Below the pieces are notes generated by a model that saw only the letters and a list, made by a program, of their open reading frames with translations, did no database searches and was not told the DNA's origin. This document shows, piece after piece, positions 34,654 to 42,625 of a stretch of 64,000 nucleotides of DNA. How positions within the stretch are numbered: position 1 is the stretch's first letter; every line of letters begins with the position of its first letter. The position numbers and the translations under genes were made by a program. The stretch is from Lysobacteraceae bacterium (GTDB lineage Bacteria; Bdellovibrionota; UBA1018; JAGTJX01): positions 342,904 to 406,903 of the forward strand of contig JAGTJX010000004.1 in the NCBI GenBank assembly GCA_023657465.1. The letters are read 5' to 3'.

Positions 34654-36690
34654 TTACTCGTCCTCACTTTTTGGTAGATCTGCAGGTGGAATCACACCCG
34701 GTTGAGAAATGAATACATCTTCACTTTCATCGGCTGTGCGCTTGGATGCGCGTACAGGGACTGCAATTTTGTTTGCTTTGATTTTTTCTGCGATGACTTT
34801 AGGAGCGTATTCTTCTGGAAAAGTTTTCTCTAAGTAAGTCTTGATCACATCGCGTGCAATCGGGCCTGCTCCAGTGTTTCCGTGACAGACGTGTTCTCCG
34901 AGCACAGCAACCACGATCTTAGGATCACTCATCGGGGCCATACCTACGAAGACACCGTGATGGCGTTGATTGTATTTCATGTTTTCGCACTTATTATAAA
35001 TTTTGTCGGATGAGATTTTAAACAGTTGAGCCGTTCCAGTCTTGCCGCCAAACTCCATGCCGGGAAGATTGAGAAAGGTTGCTGTTCCGTGCGCGCCGTT
35101 AATCACGTTGGAGAGACCTTGTTTCACGAGCGCGATCGTCTTCTCACTGATCTTCGCTTGATGAATGATCTCAGGCTTGATGTCTTGAATGATATCGCCT
35201 TCGTAAGACTCTACAGACTTGATGTAATGAGGCTTGTAGATTGGACCGCCATTGGCAATCCCTGCGTATGCGTTTGCAAGTTGAACGACGGTAGTGAGAA
35301 GGAACCCCTGACCGATAGCGACGTACATGCTCTCACCTTGGTTCCAAGGTTCACCGAATCTGCGCATCTTCCATTCTTCAGTTGGTACTAGTCCACTGGT
35401 TTCGCGTGGTAGATCGATTCCTGTTTTCTGTCCCAAGCCTAGCGCGAATGCCCACTTAGAAACATCATCGATTGATTTGAGTTTTTGTGTGAGTTTGTAG
35501 AAGAAGACGTCGCAAGATTGTTCGAGTGCCTTCACGACATCCACGTTCCCATGTCCGCCTTTCTTATGGCAGTGGATCACTCTGTTACCGACTTTCAGTG
35601 AGCCAGAACATCCGAAGGTCGTCTTCTCATCGATGACGCCTTCTTCTAATCCTGCAATCGCTGTGATCGCCTTAAAGGTAGATCCGGGAGGATAGTGATC
35701 CTGAATCGTCTTGTCCCTGAGGGGATGGTTTTCATCATCAATCAGTTGTTTCCAGCGGGTAGGAGAGATCCCGCGAGAGAACTCAGTCGGATCAAACGAA
35801 GGGCGAGAAATCATCGCGATGATTTCTCCGTTCTTAGGATTGATCGCAACCAGTGCTCCCACTTTTTCTCCAAATGCTTTGACTGCGGCAAGTTGCACAT
35901 CTTGATCAATGGTGAGCACCATGTTCTTACCAGGAGTCACAGGACGTTTCGGAGTTTCTTCATCTAAGACACGGCCTGCGTCTGAGTTTCTGATCCGACG
36001 ACCGAGAGCATCGACTTCGACGACGTCTTGGCCGTCAATACCACGGAGTTCGTCTTCGAGTTGTTTCTCGATTCCGATTTTCCCGATGTTATCGCCCATC
36101 TCATAGCGTTTTTCTTTTTTGTTCAGTACTGGAAGTTCAGAAGTAGTGACTGCTCCGATATAGCCCAAGAAGTGAGAGGCCACATCTCCGAAGACGTTCG
36201 TGCGCTCGATTTCCATTTCGACAGAGACGCCTGGCATTGCAATTCTCCAGCTCTCGATCCGCGCGACTTCATCTCGATTGAGATCAGTTTTGATTTTTAC
36301 AGGCATGAAAGACGGCTGTGCTTTGAGTTTTTCTAATTTTTCTTCAATCTCTTCGACCTTCATGTTCACCAGTCTAGAGAGCATGTCGAGAACTTCTTTG
36401 CGTTGACCCGATTCCTTTAAGTACTGAGGAATGATCTCAAGATCGAATGCAGGACGATTGTCCATGAGGAGTACGCGGTTACGGTCGAAGAACATTCCCC
36501 TTGGTGCAGGAATTTTCACGCGCTTGATACGGTTGTCTTCAGAGTATCTTCGCATGAGATCGCCACGGAGAATCTGGAGATAGATCATCCTCGAGCTCAA
36601 GAGTCCTAGTCCAATGAACAAGACGAAGTAGAGGAGTCTGAAGCGCTCTTGTAATTCCCGTACTTGTTCTTCGTTACCTAGAAAGGACAT
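34654..36690 (-). CDS. mrdA: Penicillin-binding protein 2 (peptidoglycan transpeptidase)
   Basis: PBP2 crosslinks new peptidoglycan in the elongation complex. One membrane anchor (residues 16-37) is followed by the dimerisation or pedestal domain and a transpeptidase domain with the three active-site motifs: [14 protein letters not shown] (Ser-X-X-Lys), [11 protein letters not shown] (Ser-X-Asp in this branch), and [10 protein letters not shown] (Lys-Thr-Gly). At 678 aa it is slightly long owing to a charged C-terminal tail. It sits between mreD and rodA, the classic order. Confidence 0.95.
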   Translation of the reverse strand: MSFLGNEEQVRELQERFRLLYFVLFIGLGLLSSRMIYLQILRGDLMRRYSEDNRIKRVKIPAPRGMFFDRNRVLLMDNRPAFDLEIIPQYLKESGQRKEVLDMLSRLVNMKVEEIEEKLEKLKAQPSFMPVKIKTDLNRDEVARIESWRIAMPGVSVEMEIERTNVFGDVASHFLGYIGAVTTSELPVLNKKEKRYEMGDNIGKIGIEKQLEDELRGIDGQDVVEVDALGRRIRNSDAGRVLDEETPKRPVTPGKNMVLTIDQDVQLAAVKAFGEKVGALVAINPKNGEIIAMISRPSFDPTEFSRGISPTRWKQLIDDENHPLRDKTIQDHYPPGSTFKAITAIAGLEEGVIDEKTTFGCSGSLKVGNRVIHCHKKGGHGNVDVVKALEQSCDVFFYKLTQKLKSIDDVSKWAFALGLGQKTGIDLPRETSGLVPTEEWKMRRFGEPWNQGESMYVAIGQGFLLTTVVQLANAYAGIANGGPIYKPHYIKSVESYEGDIIQDIKPEIIHQAKISEKTIALVKQGLSNVINGAHGTATFLNLPGMEFGGKTGTAQLFKISSDKIYNKCENMKYNQRHHGVFVGMAPMSDPKIVVAVLGEHVCHGNTGAGPIARDVIKTYLEKTFPEEYAPKVIAEKIKANKIAVPVRASKRTADESEDVFISQPGVIPPADLPKSEDE

Positions 36691-36693
36691 TCG

Positions 36694-37260
36694 TTAGAAA
36701 TCCTCCTCTGATACGATAGAGTCATCTCTCATTGCATCTCGTGCACGAGGATCCTTCATAGTGAACCAATCAATTTTGCTTAAGCCTCTATAAACCCAAA
36801 TCCCCAATACACCTTGCATGAGTGCACCTGGTAGGAGAAGTGAAAGCGTGTGCTTCCATTGCTGTGCTCCGTAACCTAAGAAGTAGAGAAGAGCGAGTGA
36901 TGAGAGTTTCCAGAATATTGAAGAGAAGAGAGTCACTCCGATCAGAGATTGAAAGTTTTGGAACAGGAGGAGTTTGTTCATCACCTTAAGAGTCATGAAA
37001 ACTCCCATGTAAGTAGCAAAGTAGAGTCCGCGAGTACCCGTAGAATGAATCTCTGCAATCTCAGCGAAGAAAAGAGTGAGTATACCCCCTTCAAGCCAGG
37101 TGCGTTTGAAGGACATCCAGATGACGAGGAATAAAATCAAATCAGGCTGGAGATAGTTCAGCGGGTAGAAAGAGAAAAACGACGTCTGCATCCCAATACC
37201 TACCAGTACTATCGCGATCAAGATCGGAGTATTGAGTGATCTGAGCATGACAGGATTCAT
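36694..37260 (-). CDS. mreD: Rod shape-determining protein MreD
   Basis: A small integral membrane protein (188 aa, about five segments) of the elongation complex. Position between mreC and mrdA, size and the segment YLQPDLILFLVIWMSFKRTW support the call, as MreD sequences diverge strongly. It overlaps mreC by four bases and is three bases from mrdA. The C-terminus is an acidic soluble tail. Confidence 0.85.
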   Translation of the reverse strand: MNPVMLRSLNTPILIAIVLVGIGMQTSFFSFYPLNYLQPDLILFLVIWMSFKRTWLEGGILTLFFAEIAEIHSTGTRGLYFATYMGVFMTLKVMNKLLLFQNFQSLIGVTLFSSIFWKLSSLALLYFLGYGAQQWKHTLSLLLPGALMQGVLGIWVYRGLSKIDWFTMKDPRARDAMRDDSIVSEEDF

Positions 37261-38105
37261 AGAGAGTCCGAGCTATGCCCTGGTGCATTTGTGAATTCTT
37301 TTACAACGAAGACTTCTTCAAGTTTTGTGAAATCAACACTGGGTCTGACTTCGATCGTCTGAGTGATACCGAAAGATTTTTTGAATACTTTTGAAACCGT
37401 TCCCACAGGTACACCTTTTGCGAATACTCCGCCAAGACCGCTCGTGAGGAGGAGATCCCCCGGTTGAATGTCATCGGTACGAAGTGAGAACTTGAGCTGG
37501 CAGATTTCGTCAGTCATGCCTTCGACGATTCCGTGTGCACGAGATCGTGCGTCGATCGCGTCGACAGCAGAGAGGAGATCTAAGATGGTGACGATGTCAG
37601 CAGTATCAGCAGTGGTTCTCCAGATGCGGCCAACAATTCCGTCGTGATGGAGGACAGCCATATTCTTGGTGATGCCATCGTTCTCGCCACGGTTAATTCG
37701 GATCGCACGGAACTCAGTAGAAACGTCTTTTGCGATGACCCGTGCTATGACCCCTGAGAGTTTGAATTGTTCTTTGAAGTCGAAGAGTTTACGGAAGCGC
37801 TGATTCTCAAGTTTTGCTTCTTGGAGATTGACTATAGTCGTCAAAAGCTTTCTGTTTTCATCGAGAAGTGTTGAGTTCTCTTTACGAGTTCTCCAAAGGA
37901 AAATATAGTTTTGGTACATCGATACACCGCTATCCAGAGTCCATGAGATTAAACTTTGAACAGGGGAAGTGAGGCCGATCACGATTTTATCGTAAAAACG
38001 ATATTCACGCGGTGCGCGATTGGTTGTGTCGATTGCGATAATCGGAATCAACACAAACATAAATAAAATGATATAGAATCGATACTCCCGGATGTATCTA
38101 AACAC
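37257..38105 (-). CDS. mreC: Rod shape-determining protein MreC
   Basis: The periplasmic scaffold of the elongation complex. One N-terminal anchor (FYIILFMFVLIPIIAI), a coiled coil near residues 70-105, and the beta-domain with VIAKDVSTEFRAIRINRG, IVGRIWRTTADTADIVTILD and GDLLLTSGLGGVFAKGVPVG. At 282 aa it is of normal length. It heads the operon mreC-mreD-mrdA-rodA. mreB, usually in front, is not present: a PpiD-like gene is divergent 40 bp away. Confidence 0.92.
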   Translation of the reverse strand: MFRYIREYRFYIILFMFVLIPIIAIDTTNRAPREYRFYDKIVIGLTSPVQSLISWTLDSGVSMYQNYIFLWRTRKENSTLLDENRKLLTTIVNLQEAKLENQRFRKLFDFKEQFKLSGVIARVIAKDVSTEFRAIRINRGENDGITKNMAVLHHDGIVGRIWRTTADTADIVTILDLLSAVDAIDARSRAHGIVEGMTDEICQLKFSLRTDDIQPGDLLLTSGLGGVFAKGVPVGTVSKVFKKSFGITQTIEVRPSVDFTKLEEVFVVKEFTNAPGHSSDSL

Positions 38106-38145
38106 TGAATAATCGTAACGACACCGGGCTGGAGGAGCAACACAA

Positions 38146-39336
38146 ATGATTCGAGCAATGCGAGATAAATTAGGTCCATGGGTAGTAGGAACAATTATGG
38201 GAGCGATCGCTCTCGTTTTCGTTTTTTACGGTGTATATAATCCGAAATATTCAGGTCCAACTGCAACCTCTGCTGGTGCTGTGAACGGCGAGCCGATCTC
38301 TGTTTCTGAATTCTCTAAAGAACTGAATCGCAAAACTCAACAATTCCAGCAAATGTTCGGCGGCAAAGTCGATCTCGCTCAGATGAAAATGTTTAATCTC
38401 CGCCAAATGGTGTTCAACGAGATTGTTTCTCGTAAACTCATGGTTCAACAAGCTGAGAAGATGGGACTCATACCTTCGCCAGAGCAGATCCGAGACACCA
38501 TTTCTAAGATGACTGCATTCCAAAAAGAAGGCCAGTTCGACAAACTCACCTATAGAAAAGTTTTGGAATCTAATAACCTCGCTCCTTCTCAATTCGAAAC
38601 CATGGTCAAACAAGATTTCATGGCTCAAATGGTGAGAGATTACTTCGCTGGAACGATCAATGTTTCAGACGCAGACACCAAACAAGATTATCTCGATCAA
38701 AACGAAAAACGCTCTGTCAAATTCGTACTTCTCAATCAAGCTACAGGTGGAGCCACACTCAAGTTTGAAACGAAGGACTTTGAGACATTCTTCAAAGATC
38801 CTGCGAAGGCTCAATTGGCCAAAAACCGTTTTGATGACGGAGTGAAGTCTGCTGAGTATAAAGACAAGAAATTCGATGATGTTAAGAACGAGATCGCAAG
38901 AGACATTCTCAGTGCTGAGCATTCAGAGAAGATTCGTAAGAACAACGAAACGTTCGCAAACGAACTCATCGCAAAATTCGGTGATGCTGCTCTCATCAAG
39001 CGTGCGGGTGCTAAGCTTGAAACCTCTCAGCTTCAACCTAAGAGCACATTCTCCATTCCTGGTTTCGGTGAGAACGCAGAGCTCACTGAGGCAGCATTCA
39101 ACGGCAAGCTCTCGAAGCCAATGAAGTTTGTATCTCCTCTTGGAGTAGTAGTTGCTCAAGTGAAAGAAGCTAAGAATGTAGACTTTTCAAAAGTAAAACC
39201 AGAAGATCTCGCTAAGTCTAAACGCGAGCTCCTCTCTAAGAAACAAAACCAAGTGTTCCAAGAGTGGATGTCTCAAGTCAGAAACAAAGCGAAGATCGAA
39301 GTGAATCAGAACCTCATTCAAGGTGAAAATTCATGA
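38146..39336 (+). CDS. PpiD/SurA-type periplasmic chaperone lacking a visible PPIase domain
   Basis: An anchored folding factor of the periplasm. An N-terminal membrane segment (VVGTIMGAIALVFVFYGVY) is followed by the SurA-N-like helical domain (VNGEPISVSEFSKELNR, then RQMVFNEIVSRKLMVQQAEK and SPEQIRDTI). At 396 aa it is shorter than the about 620 aa of E. coli PpiD, and the conserved parvulin strands were not seen. The ATG at 38146 has GGAGGA nearby. It overlaps the hotdog protein gene by four bases, starting a three-gene run. Confidence 0.82.
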   Translation: MIRAMRDKLGPWVVGTIMGAIALVFVFYGVYNPKYSGPTATSAGAVNGEPISVSEFSKELNRKTQQFQQMFGGKVDLAQMKMFNLRQMVFNEIVSRKLMVQQAEKMGLIPSPEQIRDTISKMTAFQKEGQFDKLTYRKVLESNNLAPSQFETMVKQDFMAQMVRDYFAGTINVSDADTKQDYLDQNEKRSVKFVLLNQATGGATLKFETKDFETFFKDPAKAQLAKNRFDDGVKSAEYKDKKFDDVKNEIARDILSAEHSEKIRKNNETFANELIAKFGDAALIKRAGAKLETSQLQPKSTFSIPGFGENAELTEAAFNGKLSKPMKFVSPLGVVVAQVKEAKNVDFSKVKPEDLAKSKRELLSKKQNQVFQEWMSQVRNKAKIEVNQNLIQGENS

Positions 39337-39812
39337 AAAAAAACGAACCCAACATTACAGGTGTTCTTGCACGCTGGAATCAGTATTCAAAGTTTCCAGG
39401 GGGCAAGTGGTTGTTTTCAAAAATGGTGGGTCTGATGATCCCTTATACAGGATCTATCAAGGCAAAAATTGAAACTCTGACTCCAGGTGAATGTACGGTT
39501 GTACTTCTTGATAGAAAATCGGTGAGAAATCATCTCAATTCTGTCCATGCTATTGCTCTGACTAACTTAGGTGAATTCACGAGTGGTCTTGCGATGACAT
39601 CAGCTCTTCCTCAGGGCTCAAGAGTAATTCTTAAGGGACTTTCGATTGAATATTTGAAGAAAGCCAGAGGAACAATCAGAGGCAAAAGCAAAGTTGTTCT
39701 TCCTGCAATTGGTGAGAAAACAGAAGTTCCAGTGACTGCTGAGCTAATAGATTCATCAGGTGAAAAAGTAGCGATTTTCAAATCCAATTGGCAGGTGAGC
39801 GCACCCAAATGA
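39333..39812 (+). CDS. Hotdog-fold thioesterase-like protein (DUF4442)
   Basis: A 159-residue protein whose pattern GECTVVLLDRKSVRNHLNSV, then an Ala-rich helix with LGEFTSGLAMTSALP, matches the DUF4442/PaaI-type hotdog group. Such proteins bind or cleave acyl-CoA thioesters. A His-Leu-Asn-Ser-Val-His element lies where the family has its His-Asn. It is coupled on both sides by four-base overlaps. Substrate is unknown. Confidence 0.72.
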   Translation: MKKNEPNITGVLARWNQYSKFPGGKWLFSKMVGLMIPYTGSIKAKIETLTPGECTVVLLDRKSVRNHLNSVHAIALTNLGEFTSGLAMTSALPQGSRVILKGLSIEYLKKARGTIRGKSKVVLPAIGEKTEVPVTAELIDSSGEKVAIFKSNWQVSAPK

Positions 39813-40774
39813 ACCTAAAAACAAAATTTACAGAGCAAGCCGGCATAGAATATCCTATCATCTGTGGAGCGATGTATCCTTGCAGTAATCCTGAATTAGT
39901 GGCAGCTGCATCAGCGGCAGGTGGCTTAGGGATTGTACAGCCACTTTCTCTCACCTTCGTGCACAAGCATGATTTCAGAGAGGGATTGAAACTCATCCGT
40001 TCAATCACTGACAAACCGATTGGTCTCAATGTGCTTGTGGAGAAGTCCTCAGCTCAGTACCAAGACATGAATAAGAAGTGGGTCGATATTGCGCTTGAAG
40101 AAGGCGTGAAATTCTTCATCACTGCGCTTGGTAATCCGACCTGGGTACGAGATCGGATCAAGCCTCACGGTGGCATCCTCTATCACGATGTAGTGAATAA
40201 GAAGTGGGCTCAAATGGCGATTGATTACGGTGTCGATGGACTCATCGCTGTGAATAATCGTGCAGGTGGGCATGCAGGAGATCAAACTCCCGAACAGCTC
40301 ATCGCTGATCTTAAGTCGTTTGGAAAACCAGTAGTTTGTGCAGGTGGAATTGGTGATCGCGCAGGGTTTGAGAAGGCGCTGAGTCTTGGATTCGATGGGA
40401 TTCAGATGGGTACACGGTTCATTGCGACTGAAGAGTGTACTGCTCACGCAGACTATAAGGCTGCGATCTTGAACGCTACAGGTGACGACATCATTCTCAC
40501 GAAGAAGCTCTCTGGAGTGAATGTTGCTGTGATCAATACGTCCTATATGAAGCGTATTGGAGCAAACCCTGGGAAGCTTGCTCAGTATTTCTTAGACCAC
40601 CCGAAGCTCAAGCACTACATGAGGCTTTTTTATTTGCTCAAGTCTACGCTTGATCTCAAGAAGGCTGCTATGCAAGGTGAGTCCTTCAAGGATTTCTGGC
40701 AAGCAGGTAAGTCGGTCGATGGCATTGAGAAGATCGAGTCTGTTAAAAATATTGTTCAAAGATTTGTGAGCTAA
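39809..40774 (+). CDS. Nitronate monooxygenase-family flavoprotein
   Basis: An FMN enzyme of the NMO / 2-nitropropane dioxygenase superfamily. It shows the TIM-barrel start with EYPIICGAMYPCSNPELVAA, NNRAGGHAGDQTPEQLIADL with the probable catalytic His, and the FMN phosphate-binding VVCAGGIGDRAGFEKALSLG followed by DGIQMGTRFIATEEC. The ATG at 39809 overlaps the upstream stop (ATGA) and is preferred to an upstream ATG; length is 321 aa. Related sequences also include enoyl-reductase-like flavoproteins, so the substrate may differ. Confidence 0.85.
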   Translation: MNLKTKFTEQAGIEYPIICGAMYPCSNPELVAAASAAGGLGIVQPLSLTFVHKHDFREGLKLIRSITDKPIGLNVLVEKSSAQYQDMNKKWVDIALEEGVKFFITALGNPTWVRDRIKPHGGILYHDVVNKKWAQMAIDYGVDGLIAVNNRAGGHAGDQTPEQLIADLKSFGKPVVCAGGIGDRAGFEKALSLGFDGIQMGTRFIATEECTAHADYKAAILNATGDDIILTKKLSGVNVAVINTSYMKRIGANPGKLAQYFLDHPKLKHYMRLFYLLKSTLDLKKAAMQGESFKDFWQAGKSVDGIEKIESVKNIVQRFVS

Positions 40775-40776
40775 AG

Positions 40777-42612
40777 CTACTGCTTCCGCTTCCAGCGGTA
40801 ATATCTGCGATACCTTGATGAAGTCTTCTTCATGAGTTGAATCGCTCCATCTTCAGGGAAAATATTAGCTCGGAAGATCTGCATGCGATCGTCTTCAATA
40901 TTCATTCCACCTGAGTCAGTAGCGATGCCGTAAGCGTAGCCTGCGAGCTCTACTTCTTTCTTGAGAGCGGCATTCACAGATCCGTAAGGATAGGCAAAAC
41001 TCAAAATTTTCGTGCCTAGGAAATCTTCCAGTACGTTCTTCGAAGCTTGAATTTCAAATTGTCTTTCGCCAAGCTTGGACTCAGTAAGTTTCGCATGAGT
41101 CATCGAGTGAGAACCCCATTCGATGAGAGGGCTTCGGTTCAGCTCTCCGATCTGTTCAAGATCCATGAGTCTACATACAGGTTCACCAGAAGCCTGATCC
41201 CAGACGTTTGACTTAATCGTACGATCTCCTAGTAGGTAAATGATCGCCTTGAAGCCGTATTCTTTCAGGAGTGGATAGAGATTCTCGTAATTGTCAGAGT
41301 AGGCGTCATCGAAGGTGAGGAAGATCGGTTTCTTCGGAAGCTCGCCTTCTCCTCGAGTCCACTTGTCGTAATCAGCGAAATGAATCGGTGTGAAGCCGCG
41401 AGATTTGAAGAACTCAAAATGCTTTTTCATATTGTCTCTAGTGATGAATGTTCTGTTTTGAGTATCGATCGGCTCTGAGGGTACACGGTGGTACATGAGA
41501 GCGGGGATCCAGTTTTTGCCAAGCTTCTTTGCAGTGATGGCTCTTTGGTAGAGTGATCTTACTTTTTTTTCAATTTCAGTCTGTCCATATCGTGCGCGTA
41601 CAGACTTATTCAACTGATCGACATCGCTGAGCTGGATATCTTGCTTCACGATCTTTTCGATTTGAAATTTGAGATTATCGTAGTCGATCTTCCCGAAGCG
41701 TGTGTCGAGAGCCACATCACCGAAGTTGGAAGCTCGACACTCATCCCAATTACGAGTAGTGACGAGTCCATGCCCTGTAGCTTCACCGATAGCAAATGTA
41801 GGAATTCCGATTCCGATGCTCTCCATCGCGATACGGCCAGAGGCGATGACGACGTCACTTGAAGCGAGCTTCTGTTTGAGGTCTCGAGTGAATCCTGAGA
41901 TTTCAAGTCTTCCACCTAATTCTTCTGAGACTTCTGTGATCTTCTGCCAAGCTCCCTCAGGAAGGTGTTTCGGATCGCCTCCAGTGATCTCGATCTTAAG
42001 ATCACGGAATTCTCTGAGTAGGGGTCTGAATACTGAAGTCACAAGCTCTGCAGTGCGCTCACCCTTAGGTCCTGTCGTTCTCCCTGCAAGTGTGAGTTTG
42101 AAGTGATCTCGAGGTTGAGTTTCACGTTTGGGTAGTGAATCAAAGTCGATGGGGTTTTCGATCACTTGAATTTTATTCGAAGGCAAGTGTGCTTGAGTGG
42201 TGAGGTGTTCTCTCAAAGTGTCACAGACAGTGATGATCTTCTCGCCATAAACGTTTAAGAACTTGTTCTTCTTCTTCACGACTTGTCGTCCGTGAATCGT
42301 AGAGATGAGCGAAGGCTTCAATCCCTGAACAGCGAAGTACGCAATCCAGCTTGCAGCTCTGGAGTGAGCGTGAACGATGTCGATCTTGTGGTCGCGGATC
42401 AAATTCCTGAGGTGTAGAATATTTATATAGCGCTGAATGAGTCTACGGTTGCCAATGGGGTAGCAGATGTACTTGGCTTGATGAGCAAGGGTCAGGGTGT
42501 CTGAGACCATGAAGACTGAGTCGCCCCCAGCCACTTGGAGATTGGCCAGAGTGACAGCATAAGCTTCTGCACCGGTAACTTCGAATTGGGATAGGACATG
42601 CAGAATATTCAT
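40777..42612 (-). CDS. Glycosyltransferase (GT4) fused to polysaccharide deacetylase
   Basis: Two enzymes in one chain of 611 aa. Residues 1 to about 350 are GT-B: FEVTGAEAYAVTLANLQVAG at the start, HAHSRAASWIAYFA, ISTIHGRQVVKKK, LTLAGRTTGPKGERT, and SDVVIASGRIAMESIGIGIP with the acidic EX-type end. After a linker, residues about 365-611 are a NodB deacetylase: MYHRVPSE, ITFDDAYSDN-like IFLTFDDAYSDNYENL with the metal Asp pair, WGSHSMTHAKL with the metal His, and LSFAYPYGSVN. It could transfer a sugar and deacetylate an N-acetyl group in lipopolysaccharide or capsule synthesis. It is 13 bp downstream of the 839-aa secreted protein gene. Confidence 0.85.
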   Translation of the reverse strand: MNILHVLSQFEVTGAEAYAVTLANLQVAGGDSVFMVSDTLTLAHQAKYICYPIGNRRLIQRYINILHLRNLIRDHKIDIVHAHSRAASWIAYFAVQGLKPSLISTIHGRQVVKKKNKFLNVYGEKIITVCDTLREHLTTQAHLPSNKIQVIENPIDFDSLPKRETQPRDHFKLTLAGRTTGPKGERTAELVTSVFRPLLREFRDLKIEITGGDPKHLPEGAWQKITEVSEELGGRLEISGFTRDLKQKLASSDVVIASGRIAMESIGIGIPTFAIGEATGHGLVTTRNWDECRASNFGDVALDTRFGKIDYDNLKFQIEKIVKQDIQLSDVDQLNKSVRARYGQTEIEKKVRSLYQRAITAKKLGKNWIPALMYHRVPSEPIDTQNRTFITRDNMKKHFEFFKSRGFTPIHFADYDKWTRGEGELPKKPIFLTFDDAYSDNYENLYPLLKEYGFKAIIYLLGDRTIKSNVWDQASGEPVCRLMDLEQIGELNRSPLIEWGSHSMTHAKLTESKLGERQFEIQASKNVLEDFLGTKILSFAYPYGSVNAALKKEVELAGYAYGIATDSGGMNIEDDRMQIFRANIFPEDGAIQLMKKTSSRYRRYYRWKRKQ

Positions 42613-42625
42613 AAGATCTTATGAA

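Noticed and set aside
35026..36406. Several plus-strand frames of 60-120 codons across the PBP2 gene
   Set aside because: All are antisense to mrdA, whose catalytic motifs fix the coding strand.
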